Notes under the pieces: model-generated
What the model was told of the DNA's origin: nothing
Seen by the model: only the letters and a program-made list of their open reading frames with translations
Databases searched by the model: none
Assembly: GCA_034429475.1 (NCBI GenBank)
Contig: DAOUGD010000340.1
Location: 1 to 37,604 of the forward strand
Length of the DNA: 37,604 bases
Direction: 5' to 3'
Source of the DNA: JAKQHY01 sp034429475
GTDB lineage: Bacteria; Chloroflexota; Anaerolineae; B4-G1; SLSP01
Translations under genes and position numbers: made by a program
Shown here: positions 14,746 to 22,352 of the stretch, piece after piece
How positions within the stretch are numbered: position 1 is the stretch's first letter
How the letters are laid out: every line of letters begins with the position of its first letter

Positions 14746-16653
14746 ATGAGCCATGAATTGGAAGTTTTGTTGGCAGCGGCAGCGCCGCTGATCGAACTGG
14801 CGGTGGCCGAGGACATCGGCCCTGGCGACGCGACGAGTCTGGCGACGTTGGATGCGACGGCGATGGCGCAGGGACGCATCGTCGCCAAGCAGCCGGGCGT
14901 GATTGCCGGGCTGCCGGTGGTCGAAGCGGTGTTTCGCCGTGTGGATCCCACCATCGCCTTCACGACCTACGTCTCCGATGGGCAGGAGGTGACGATGGAT
15001 GAGTTGGTGGCGGTGGCCGAGGGACCGACGCGGTCGCTGTTGGCGGCGGAGCGTCTGGTGCTCAACTTCTTGATGCGGATGTCGGGCATTGCGACGGCGA
15101 CGCGCACGTACACGATGGCTGTGGCGACTACGTCCGCCACCATCCTCGACACGCGCAAAACGCTGCCGGGCTATCGCGTGCTCGATAAGTACGCGGTGCG
15201 GATGGGCGGCGGCGTCAATCACCGGATGTCGCTCTTCGACATGATGATGGTGAAGGATAACCACGTGGACGCGGCGGGCGGCATCGCTCCGGCGGTGGCG
15301 CGCGCCCGCGCGGCCTACCCCGACCTGCCCATTGAGGTGGAAGTGCGCGACCTGGACGAGCTGCGCCAGGCGCTTGCTATCAATCCGCCGTTGGATCGCA
15401 TCCTGCTCGATAATATGGATAACGAGACGATGCGCGAGGCCGTCGCGCTGGCGGCGGGGCGCGTCCCGCTGGAAGCGTCCGGCACGGTGACGCTGGCCCG
15501 CCTCCGCGAGATCGCCGACACCGGCGTGGCCTACATCTCTTCCGGCGCGCTCACGCACTCGGTCAAGGCGCTGGACTTGAGCATGAAGATTCATCCCCTA
15601 GGCGAAGATCGGGAGGGCGATGTGCTCGCGCGCATCCGGGCGGCGAAGGCGCGGTTGGGCAAGCGGCTGGTCATCCTGGGCCACCACTACCAACGCGCCG
15701 AAATCGTGGCGCTGTCGGACATTCGCGGCGACTCGCTGGAGCTTTCGCGGCAGGCAGCGCAGACCGACGCCGAGTACATCGTCTTCTGCGGCGTGCATTT
15801 TATGGCGGAAAGCGCCGCCATCCTCGCCAAACCGGGCCAGCACGTCCTGATCCCCGATATGGAGGCGGGCTGCTACCTGGCGCACACGGCCACGCGCGCG
15901 CTTGTCGAGGACGCCTGGGCCGCGCTCGACGCTGCGCTGGACGGCGGGGCCGACGCGGAGATCACACCCATCACCTACGTCAACTCCGACGCCGACCTCA
16001 AGGCATTCTGCGGGGAGCATGGCGGCCTCTCCTGCACGTCCGGCAACGCCGACCGGGTCTTGCGCTGGGCGCTGGCGCAGCGGCCCCGCGTCTTCTTCTT
16101 CCCCGACCAGCACTTGGGGCGCAACACCGCGCTCAAGCTGGGGATCGCGCCGGAGGAGATGCTGCTGTGGCATCCGCGCCGCACGCCATCCGCCGACGCC
16201 ATCGGCCGGGCGAAGGTGATCCTCTGGCCGGGCGTCTGCAACGTCCACCAGCGCTTCCGCCCGGAGCAGGTGGCGGCGGTGCGCGCGCAGTATCCCGGCA
16301 TCCGCGTCATCGTCCACCCGGAGTGCAAGGCGGAGGTGGTGCGCCTGGCCGACGACGCCGGTTCGACGGCGTACATCATCCGGCAGGTTGAGGCCGCGCC
16401 GGCGGGGGCGCAGTGGGCCATCGGCACCGAAAGTCGCCTCGTCGCGCGTTTGCAGCAGGAACACCCGGAGCAGACCATCGTCTCGCTGGCCGACGTGCCG
16501 CCCTACTGCATCATGATGAGCCAGATCACGCCGGAGAACCTGCTGACCGTCCTGGAAGGGCTGACGCGCGGCGAGCTGATCAATGAAGTCACCGTGGAAC
16601 CGGAGACCGCGCGCTGGGCGAAAGTGGCGCTGGAGCGGATGTTGGCGTTGTAG
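14746..16653 (+). CDS. Fused nicotinate-nucleotide pyrophosphorylase (NadC)-quinolinate synthase (NadA)
   Basis: A single 635-residue polypeptide predicted to make quinolinate and convert it to nicotinate mononucleotide. Residues 1 to about 284 are a complete NadC (LDTRKTLPGYRVLDKYAVRM, GGGVNHRMSLFDMMMVKDNH, LLDNM, LEASGTV). Residues about 290-635 are a complete NadA starting at RLGKRLVILGHHYQ, with the three expected [4Fe-4S] cysteines: C348 (VFCGVHFMAES), C498 (WPGVCNVHQRF) and C588 (PPYCIMMSQ). There is almost no linker. The domain order is the reverse of the reaction order. GAGGAG (14734-14739) favours the second of two adjacent ATGs (14746 rather than 14743). nadB follows 98 bases later, completing the pathway. 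The nadA/nadC symbols apply to the two halves. No frameshift is seen at the junction. Confidence 0.95.
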   Translation: MSHELEVLLAAAAPLIELAVAEDIGPGDATSLATLDATAMAQGRIVAKQPGVIAGLPVVEAVFRRVDPTIAFTTYVSDGQEVTMDELVAVAEGPTRSLLAAERLVLNFLMRMSGIATATRTYTMAVATTSATILDTRKTLPGYRVLDKYAVRMGGGVNHRMSLFDMMMVKDNHVDAAGGIAPAVARARAAYPDLPIEVEVRDLDELRQALAINPPLDRILLDNMDNETMREAVALAAGRVPLEASGTVTLARLREIADTGVAYISSGALTHSVKALDLSMKIHPLGEDREGDVLARIRAAKARLGKRLVILGHHYQRAEIVALSDIRGDSLELSRQAAQTDAEYIVFCGVHFMAESAAILAKPGQHVLIPDMEAGCYLAHTATRALVEDAWAALDAALDGGADAEITPITYVNSDADLKAFCGEHGGLSCTSGNADRVLRWALAQRPRVFFFPDQHLGRNTALKLGIAPEEMLLWHPRRTPSADAIGRAKVILWPGVCNVHQRFRPEQVAAVRAQYPGIRVIVHPECKAEVVRLADDAGSTAYIIRQVEAAPAGAQWAIGTESRLVARLQQEHPEQTIVSLADVPPYCIMMSQITPENLLTVLEGLTRGELINEVTVEPETARWAKVALERMLAL

Positions 16654-16666
16654 AATTAAGAATTTC

Positions 16667-16732
16667 AACATGGATGGACAGGATAGACAGGATTTTTTAA
16701 ACCATATCCTGTCCATCCTGTCTATCCATGTT
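16667..16732. repeat. Tandem repeat array E: 27-bp hairpin of 9-bp units
   Basis: Arms 16667-16693 and 16706-16732 pair along 27 bases with only two mismatched positions, which become G-T wobbles in RNA; the loop is 12 bases. The arm is built from GGACAGGAT/AGACAGGAT nonamers. It sits between nadCA and nadB in what should be one transcript, 19 bases before the nadB start. Confidence 0.9.
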
Positions 16733-16751
16733 ATTTTCGGGGGAGTCAATT

Positions 16752-18389
16752 ATGCCTATTGAATCGGATGTTCTCATCATCGGCTCCGGGATTGCCGGGG
16801 CGGTGGCGGCGCTGCGGCTGGCGCGGGATTCGCAGCGGCAGATCGCGCTGGTCACGCGCACATACGACCCGGAGGAAGCGAACACCCGCTACGCGCAGGG
16901 CGGCATTGTGGCGCGCGGCGCGGAGGATTCGGTGGACCTGCTGGTGGAAGACACTTTGCGGGCCGGCGCCGGATTGAGCCTGCCGTCCGCCGTGCGGTTG
17001 TTGGCAGAAGAAGGCCCGGAATTGGTGCAGCAGGTGCTGTTGGACGAAGTTGGCACGCCTTTCGACCGCCATCCTGATGGCCGGCTGCGCTTCACCCGCG
17101 AGGGCGGCCATTCGACCTTCCGCATCCTGCACGTGGGCGACGCTACCGGGCAGGCCATTGAAGCGTCCCTGATGGCGCGCCTCAAGGCGCTGCCCAACGT
17201 CACGCTGTATCCGGGCCACACCGCCGTGGACCTGATCACCTCATCGCACCACAGCCGCGACCCGCTGGCGGTGTACCGCCCGATCACGTGCCACGGCGCT
17301 TACGTGCTGGATCGGCACAACGACCGCATCATCCGCTTCCTGGCGCCGGCGACGGTGCTGGCGACCGGCGGGGTGGGGCGCATCTACCGGCACACCACCA
17401 ATCCGCCCGGCGCGCGCGGCGACGGGCTGGCAATGGCCTACCGGGCCGGCGCGCGCGTCATCAATGCGGAATACATCCAGTTCCACCCGACGACGCTGGC
17501 CGTGCCCGGCGCGGACAACTTCCTCATCTCCGAGGCGGTGCGCGGGGAGGGCGCGAAGCTCTACACGCCCGACGGACGGCATTTTATGGACGAGTACGCG
17601 CCCAAGTGGGGCGACCTCGCGCCGCGCGACGTGGTGGCCCGCGCCATTCACCACGAGCTGCTGGAACACGGCTACCCGCATGTCCTGCTGGACCTGGCAA
17701 GCGTGATGCCCGCCGATCACATCCGCGAGCGCTTCCCCACCATCTACGCGACGTGCCTTGAGGCCGGGGTGGACATCACCACCGCGCCGATCCCGGTGGT
17801 GCCGGCGGCGCACTACTTCTGCGGCGGCGTGCAGGTGGATGCGTGGGGGCGCACCACCCTCTCAGGGCTGTACGCGGTGGGCGAGGTGAGCTGTACCGGC
17901 GTCCACGGCGCGAACCGGCTGGCGAGCACGTCGTTGTTGGAGGGGCTGGTATGGGGCGACCGGGCCGGGCGCGACATTGCCGCCCGCTCCGACCTGGCGC
18001 TGGTGAGCGCCGACGCCATCCCGCCCTGGCAGGACGTGAGCACGGGCGACGCCGCCGACCCGGTGCTGGTCTACCGCGACTCGCGCAACATCCAAAACGT
18101 GATGTGGCTCTACGTGGGGCTGGCGCGCAACACGCCTCGCCTGGCGCGCGCCCTCAAGGAACTCAACCACCTGTGGGGCATCATTGACGAATTCTACCGC
18201 TCGACGCGCCTGAACGACAACCTGATCGGCTTGCGCAACATGGCGCAGGCCGCCTGGATTGTGACGCTGTCGGCGTGGCACAACCGGCAGTCGCGCGGCG
18301 CGCACTACCGCGAGGACGCCGCCGCCCACGACTTCGCCGGCCTCTATGACACCGAAGGCCCGCTGCCAAGCACTACGACGGAATTTTAA
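16752..18389 (+). CDS. nadB: L-aspartate oxidase
   Basis: FAD enzyme oxidising L-aspartate to iminoaspartate, the first step of de novo NAD synthesis; the product is passed to quinolinate synthase. 545 residues, normal length. The FAD Rossmann motif is at G11-S-G-I-A-G16; other family signatures are NTRYAQGGIVARG, REGGHSTFRILHVGDATG, YIQFHPTTLAVPG, AVRGEGAKLY, DLAPRDVVARAI, HYFCGGVQVD, and GVHGANRLASTSLLEGLVWG near the C-terminal flavin site. GGGGGAG (16739-16745) fixes the ATG at 16752, eight codons into the open frame. With the nadCA fusion it forms a two-gene operon for the whole aspartate-to-NaMN route. Confidence 0.97.
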   Translation: MPIESDVLIIGSGIAGAVAALRLARDSQRQIALVTRTYDPEEANTRYAQGGIVARGAEDSVDLLVEDTLRAGAGLSLPSAVRLLAEEGPELVQQVLLDEVGTPFDRHPDGRLRFTREGGHSTFRILHVGDATGQAIEASLMARLKALPNVTLYPGHTAVDLITSSHHSRDPLAVYRPITCHGAYVLDRHNDRIIRFLAPATVLATGGVGRIYRHTTNPPGARGDGLAMAYRAGARVINAEYIQFHPTTLAVPGADNFLISEAVRGEGAKLYTPDGRHFMDEYAPKWGDLAPRDVVARAIHHELLEHGYPHVLLDLASVMPADHIRERFPTIYATCLEAGVDITTAPIPVVPAAHYFCGGVQVDAWGRTTLSGLYAVGEVSCTGVHGANRLASTSLLEGLVWGDRAGRDIAARSDLALVSADAIPPWQDVSTGDAADPVLVYRDSRNIQNVMWLYVGLARNTPRLARALKELNHLWGIIDEFYRSTRLNDNLIGLRNMAQAAWIVTLSAWHNRQSRGAHYREDAAAHDFAGLYDTEGPLPSTTTEF

Positions 18390-18609
18390 CCGCTCCTTGG
18401 CGGTGGTTAGCGCGCAGTTTACCAGCGAGGCGATAGGTGCGCATCCGCTCTAGAAATGCCGCTTCAAAATGCGACGATAACGCATTGAATTTCGTCAATC
18501 AATCAGTGTTTTAGGTTGACAATGACACCGTTTGTAGTAATGTTTCTATGTTGTGCAACTTTGGCAAAATTAACTATGTATTCTAAAAAAGCAAGTTGGA
18601 GGACTGAAA
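18390..18609 (+). promoter_or_regulatory. Intergenic region with candidate promoter for the beta-helix gene
   Basis: A perfect TTGACA (18516-18521) is followed after 16 bases by TAATGT (18538-18543), about 65 bases before the start codon. This AT-rich gap has no ORF of note. Just after the nadB stop, ACCGC (18389-18393) and GCGGT (18400-18404) form a short weak stem. Confidence 0.4.
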
Positions 18610-21156
18610 ATGAAGCGATCTACGGTGTCTCAATTATCATTCCCTCACACTCTTCGGATTGCAGGGAGCTTGTGTATAGCTGCCGTGGTTGTATTTCTGT
18701 TTTTGCATTTACTGGGCGACAGTACCACGCCGGTCTTGTCCCAGACAGGATCGGGTATTATTCGCGTGGCTACCATCGGCGCTGATCTGCCCGGCTGCGG
18801 CAGTGATGGTGTCCCTTGTGCTACGGTGCAGTACGCCGTGGATCAGGCGCAAGCGGGTGACGAAGTCCGTGTGGCTGCCGGGACATATACCGGCACGAAC
18901 ACCAGAGGCGGTCTGGCGCAGGTGCTCTACATCAGCAAGACTGTAACTGTGCGCGGTGGGTACACGACTACCAATTGGCTCATACCCTATCCTGTGACTC
19001 AGCCCACCACGCTGGACGCGCAAGGGCAGGGGCGGGTAGTTTACATTATTGGGGATATCAGTCCTGTTCTTGAGGGATTGCGTTTCACCGGCGGCGACGC
19101 CACCGGATTGAGGGCATTAGGTTGGTCAGGTGATGCTGATGCCGGTGGGGGGATGTGTATTTATACCGCGACCGTTACCATCAATCACTGCATAATCTAT
19201 GATAACATTGCCAGCAAACCCCTCAACCACTCCAGGAGTGGTGTTGGCGGTGGGTTGGCTCTATTGGGAAGTAGCGCCACATTGGAAGACAATACCATCC
19301 TCGATAACATTGGTGGCTATGATTATGGGGGCTGTGGTGGGTTATTTATAGAATCCAGTGATATCGCACTTATAAGCAACACGGTGCAAAGCAATATTGC
19401 CGGTGTCGTTCGCAGCGGTTACGGTGGCGGGCTCTGCTTCTGGGGTGGTAGCGCTATGTTCCTGGGCAACACTATTATCAGCAACACTGCCGGTGACTTC
19501 GGCGGTGGACTATACTTGGATAGCGACGATATCACGTTAGTAAACAACATAGTGCGGGGTAACATTGCCGAACACACGGGCGGCGGACTGTATTTGCAAT
19601 ATAGTACCGCCACGTTCCAGGGTAATATCATCCAGGATAACATCGCCAGTTCCATTGGCTGGGGCGGTGGCGGCGGGTTGCGTATGGACCAGAGCAATGT
19701 CACGTTCCTGGATAACATTATACAGGGCAACATTGCCAGCCGTGTTGACGGCGGTTCTGGCGGCGGGCTGTACCTGTACGAGAGCACTGCCACGCTCCAG
19801 GGGAATGTGGTGCAAGGCAATATTGCCAGCGTCGCCGGTGAGGGCTATGGCGGCGGACTATACTTATCCGACAGTGATACTACGTTTGTAAACAACACTG
19901 TGCAAGGTAATACTGCCAGCGTCGCCGGTGAGGGCTACGGCGGCGGATTGTTGTTAGCCTATATAGATGATAATTCGAGATTTCGGGGCAACACAGTCGC
20001 CAGCAATACCGCCAGCGTCTCAGGTGTGGGGCATGGTGGAGGATTGTCTCTGTGGGGCGACGTTGTCACATTCCAGGACGGTATGATTATCAGTAACACC
20101 GCCACGTTGAGTCAAACTGCTGTCGGCCAAGGAGGGGGGATGCATGTGTATGACACCTATACCTTCAATTTGATCAACACTCTGGTAGCCGGCAACCATG
20201 CCAATACTGAAGGCAGCGGACTGTGGGTCGGGGAGGAATATCCCCGAATTGTAGACAGGGGGCGTTTGCTGCACACTACTATTGTGGACAATCGCGGCAG
20301 CGGGCAGGGGGTGTACGTGGCGCCATACATAGCACTGGCCTTCACCAACACTATCCTTGCCGGGCACAGTGGAGGCGGGATCAGTGTCACGGCTGGCAGC
20401 ACGGTCACGTTGGAAAATACCCTATGGTACAACAATGGGGCCGATATCGGCGGCGCAGGTACGATCATCAGCCACACAAGTCTTATCGGTGATCCGGCCT
20501 TTGTGAACCCCGCCGCCTGGGATTATCATCTCGGCCCCCATTCGGCGGCTGTTGACGCGGGAGTGGACGCGGGTGTGACCACCGACCTGGACGGCAATCC
20601 ACGCTCCGATCTCGCCCCTGATATTGGAGCGTATGAGCGACAGTACAGCGATGGCGATAAGGTGATCAAGTCAGGCTTCAAAGGCCGCATTCCCGTCAGC
20701 TTCGGCCCGATGTGGGTGCGACTCACGCCCAGCGCGGACGATGCCGGTACAATGACCGTTACCAAGCACCTCACGTACCCCGGTGGCACGTATGACGCCG
20801 GCGAGATAAAAGTCACGTGGCACCTCACCGGCACGCTTGATGCGGGCCTGCCCGTCACCTTGAGCCTGTGTTATACAGCTGACGAACTGGGGACGTTGGA
20901 TGCAGATCACCTGGAAATGTTCCGCTGGAACGGCAGTAGATGGGTAGACATGGACGCCACCCCCGATCCGGCTCATCACTGCGTGATCCTCGCGGGCGTC
21001 GGGCAGTTTAGCATGTGGACGCTCAAGGATACCAGCGTGGGCGGCGACGCGCCCACGGCGGTGCATCTGCAAAGCATCGTTGTGCGCGGTGGCTTGTGGT
21101 TGTTGGAAAGTATCCTACTGGCGCTAGGCGCGATAGGGGTGTGGCGGCGGAAGTGA
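18610..21156 (+). CDS. Exported right-handed parallel beta-helix repeat protein
   Basis: An 848-residue surface or secreted protein. It has an N-terminal signal/anchor (hydrophobic about 16-36), then GADLPGCGSDGVPCATVQYAVDQAQAGDEV-type entry to a pectate-lyase-like beta-helix (about 60-640) with many copies of a coil of about 22-25 residues rich in GGGLYL, NNTVQGNIAS and TFxxNxI. The end of the helix has the familiar HSAAVDAGV...DLDGNPR...PDIGAYE segment, followed by a beta-sandwich (about 680-805) and a C-terminal hydrophobic helix with RRK end (about 822-848) that resembles a sorting/anchor tail. Some coils are duplicated at DNA level (around 19816-19965). GGAGG (18598-18602) precedes the ATG. 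Function could be adhesin or polysaccharide lyase; no catalytic residues can be named. Confidence 0.88.
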   Translation: MKRSTVSQLSFPHTLRIAGSLCIAAVVVFLFLHLLGDSTTPVLSQTGSGIIRVATIGADLPGCGSDGVPCATVQYAVDQAQAGDEVRVAAGTYTGTNTRGGLAQVLYISKTVTVRGGYTTTNWLIPYPVTQPTTLDAQGQGRVVYIIGDISPVLEGLRFTGGDATGLRALGWSGDADAGGGMCIYTATVTINHCIIYDNIASKPLNHSRSGVGGGLALLGSSATLEDNTILDNIGGYDYGGCGGLFIESSDIALISNTVQSNIAGVVRSGYGGGLCFWGGSAMFLGNTIISNTAGDFGGGLYLDSDDITLVNNIVRGNIAEHTGGGLYLQYSTATFQGNIIQDNIASSIGWGGGGGLRMDQSNVTFLDNIIQGNIASRVDGGSGGGLYLYESTATLQGNVVQGNIASVAGEGYGGGLYLSDSDTTFVNNTVQGNTASVAGEGYGGGLLLAYIDDNSRFRGNTVASNTASVSGVGHGGGLSLWGDVVTFQDGMIISNTATLSQTAVGQGGGMHVYDTYTFNLINTLVAGNHANTEGSGLWVGEEYPRIVDRGRLLHTTIVDNRGSGQGVYVAPYIALAFTNTILAGHSGGGISVTAGSTVTLENTLWYNNGADIGGAGTIISHTSLIGDPAFVNPAAWDYHLGPHSAAVDAGVDAGVTTDLDGNPRSDLAPDIGAYERQYSDGDKVIKSGFKGRIPVSFGPMWVRLTPSADDAGTMTVTKHLTYPGGTYDAGEIKVTWHLTGTLDAGLPVTLSLCYTADELGTLDADHLEMFRWNGSRWVDMDATPDPAHHCVILAGVGQFSMWTLKDTSVGGDAPTAVHLQSIVVRGGLWLLESILLALGAIGVWRRK

Positions 21157-21164
21157 AAGAAGAG

Positions 21165-21194
21165 AAGGCGGTGTTTACAGCGCCGCCTTTGATT
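21165..21194 (+). terminator. Rho-independent terminator
   Basis: A 9-bp stem (21165-21173 with 21181-21189, AAGGCGGTG against CGCCGCCTT, one G-T pair) with a 7-base loop is followed by TGATTTTG, just after the beta-helix stop codon. Confidence 0.65.
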
Positions 21195-21379
21195 TTGTTT
21201 ACTCCATACTACGTCGCAAGGCAGTTCTTCACCACCTTTGCTTCGCGTGTGTCTCATCTTGCGCGTATTTGCATCAATCAACATCTGAACCATTTGTACC
21301 AATTTTGTCTTATTCCTGTCACAGGCTCATCTTTAACTTCAGCTATACTCATTAGACGAGAAACCTGTTCATAGTCACC

Positions 21380-21408
21380 GCTTCAGCAGTCTTTTGGACG
21401 ACTGAAGC
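21380..21408. repeat. REP-like hairpin
   Basis: GCTTCAG (21380-21386) faces CTGAAGC (21402-21408), with an inner GTC/GAC pair. The motif CTGAAGCCGC is shared with the stem at 3799-3813, suggesting one dispersed repeat family. Confidence 0.55.
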
Positions 21409-21430
21409 CGCTACTACGAACGCAAAAACG

Positions 21431-21512
21431 GGACACGGAACAACACGGACGAACACGGAACGGATAAGATTGTATTTAAAAACTCCGTGTTCTTCTGTGT
21501 TCTTCCGTGTCC
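21431..21512. repeat. Tandem repeat array F, inverted arms of about 10-bp units
   Basis: Three AACACGGA-type units (21431-21463) face three TCCGTGTT-type units (21483-21512). About 26 of 30 positions pair. The array ends 40 bases before the second response regulator gene. Confidence 0.8.
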
Positions 21513-21552
21513 TATAAACTATTGACAGAATACGCAATACGGAATACGAATC

Positions 21553-22236
21553 ATGTCCGCCAAAATCTTAATCGTTGACGACGAACCGCCCATCATCGAA
21601 GTGCTGCGCTACAACCTGCGGCAGGCGCAGTATGAGGTGGTGGCGGCGCGGGATGGGCAGGAGGCGCTCGACCTGGCGCGGCGCGAGTTGCCCGACCTGA
21701 TCATTCTGGACTTGATGCTGCCCAAACTGGACGGCGTCGAGGTCTGCAAGCTCGTGCGCCGCGAGCGCGATGTGCCGATCATCATGCTCACCGCGCGCGA
21801 CGAGGAGGTGGATCGCGTGCTGGGCCTGGAGCTGGGCGCCGACGACTACGTGGTCAAGCCGTTCAGCGTGCGCGAGCTGCTGGCGCGCGTCAAGAACGTG
21901 TTGCGCCGCGCCTCGCAGCCGCCCGCCTCCCCCGCCGACGTGGTGCGCGTCGGCGCGCTGACCGTGGACGAGGCCCGCCACGAGGCGCGGCTGGGCGCCG
22001 TCCTGCTCGACCTGACCGCGTTGGAGTTCGCCGTGCTGCTGACGTTGGCCCGCGCCGCCGGGCGTGTCTTCACCCGCGAGCAGCTCCTCGAAGACGTGTG
22101 GGGCTACGACTACATGGGCGACCTGCGCGTCGTGGACGCCGTCGTCAAACGCCTCCGCGCCAAACTCCGCGAGGCCGCGCCGCAGGATGATCTCATTGCC
22201 ACCGTGCGTGGGGTGGGGTATAAGTTGGATGCTTGA
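21553..22236 (+). CDS. OmpR/PhoB-family response regulator (second)
   Basis: A 227-residue transcription factor. The receiver (1-118) has D9-D10-E11, phospho-acceptor D53 (LIILDLMLPKLDG), T80 in IIMLTARD and K102 in VVKPFS; the winged helix (about 130-226) contains TALEFAVLLTLARAAGRVFTR-like recognition region and ends VRGVGYKLDA. It is close to the first regulator of the window (1208), but is not a recent duplicate at DNA level. There is no good Shine-Dalgarno before the ATG at 21553, and TTGACA (21522) with TACGAA (21545) would place a transcript start near the ATG; a leaderless message is possible. The partner kinase follows after repeat array G. Confidence 0.95.
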   Translation: MSAKILIVDDEPPIIEVLRYNLRQAQYEVVAARDGQEALDLARRELPDLIILDLMLPKLDGVEVCKLVRRERDVPIIMLTARDEEVDRVLGLELGADDYVVKPFSVRELLARVKNVLRRASQPPASPADVVRVGALTVDEARHEARLGAVLLDLTALEFAVLLTLARAAGRVFTREQLLEDVWGYDYMGDLRVVDAVVKRLRAKLREAAPQDDLIATVRGVGYKLDA

Positions 22237-22255
22237 AGCTGGAAATTGGAAATAA

Positions 22256-22340
22256 GTAATGAGTAATGAGTAATGAGTAAAGCGTAGCGTTGCACAACAC
22301 TCATTACTCATTTCTCATTACTCATTACCCATTACCCATT
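22256..22340. repeat. Heptad tandem repeat array G with inverted arms
   Basis: GTAATGA repeats from 22256 to 22280 (three and a half units). TCATTAC/TCATTTC/CCATTAC heptads run from 22301 to 22340 (nearly six units). The arms are complementary and would form a stem with a loop of about 20 bases between a regulator and its kinase. Confidence 0.9.
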
Positions 22341-22352
22341 CCATAGATTTGT

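Larger units (their letters stand above)
21157..21552. other. Intergenic region: terminator, REP-like stem and inverted repeat array
   Basis: This 396-base gap has no credible gene. It holds a terminator for the beta-helix gene, a REP-like stem (21380-21408), repeat array F (21431-21512), and TATAAA (21513-21518) and TTGACA (21522-21527) boxes close to the next start. About 21196-21375 shows nothing recognisable. Confidence 0.6.

Noticed and set aside
21545..21550. TACGAA as -10 box with TTGACA at 21522
   Set aside because: The -35 is perfect but the -10 is poor and would place the transcript start at or inside the coding start; kept only as a possibility.
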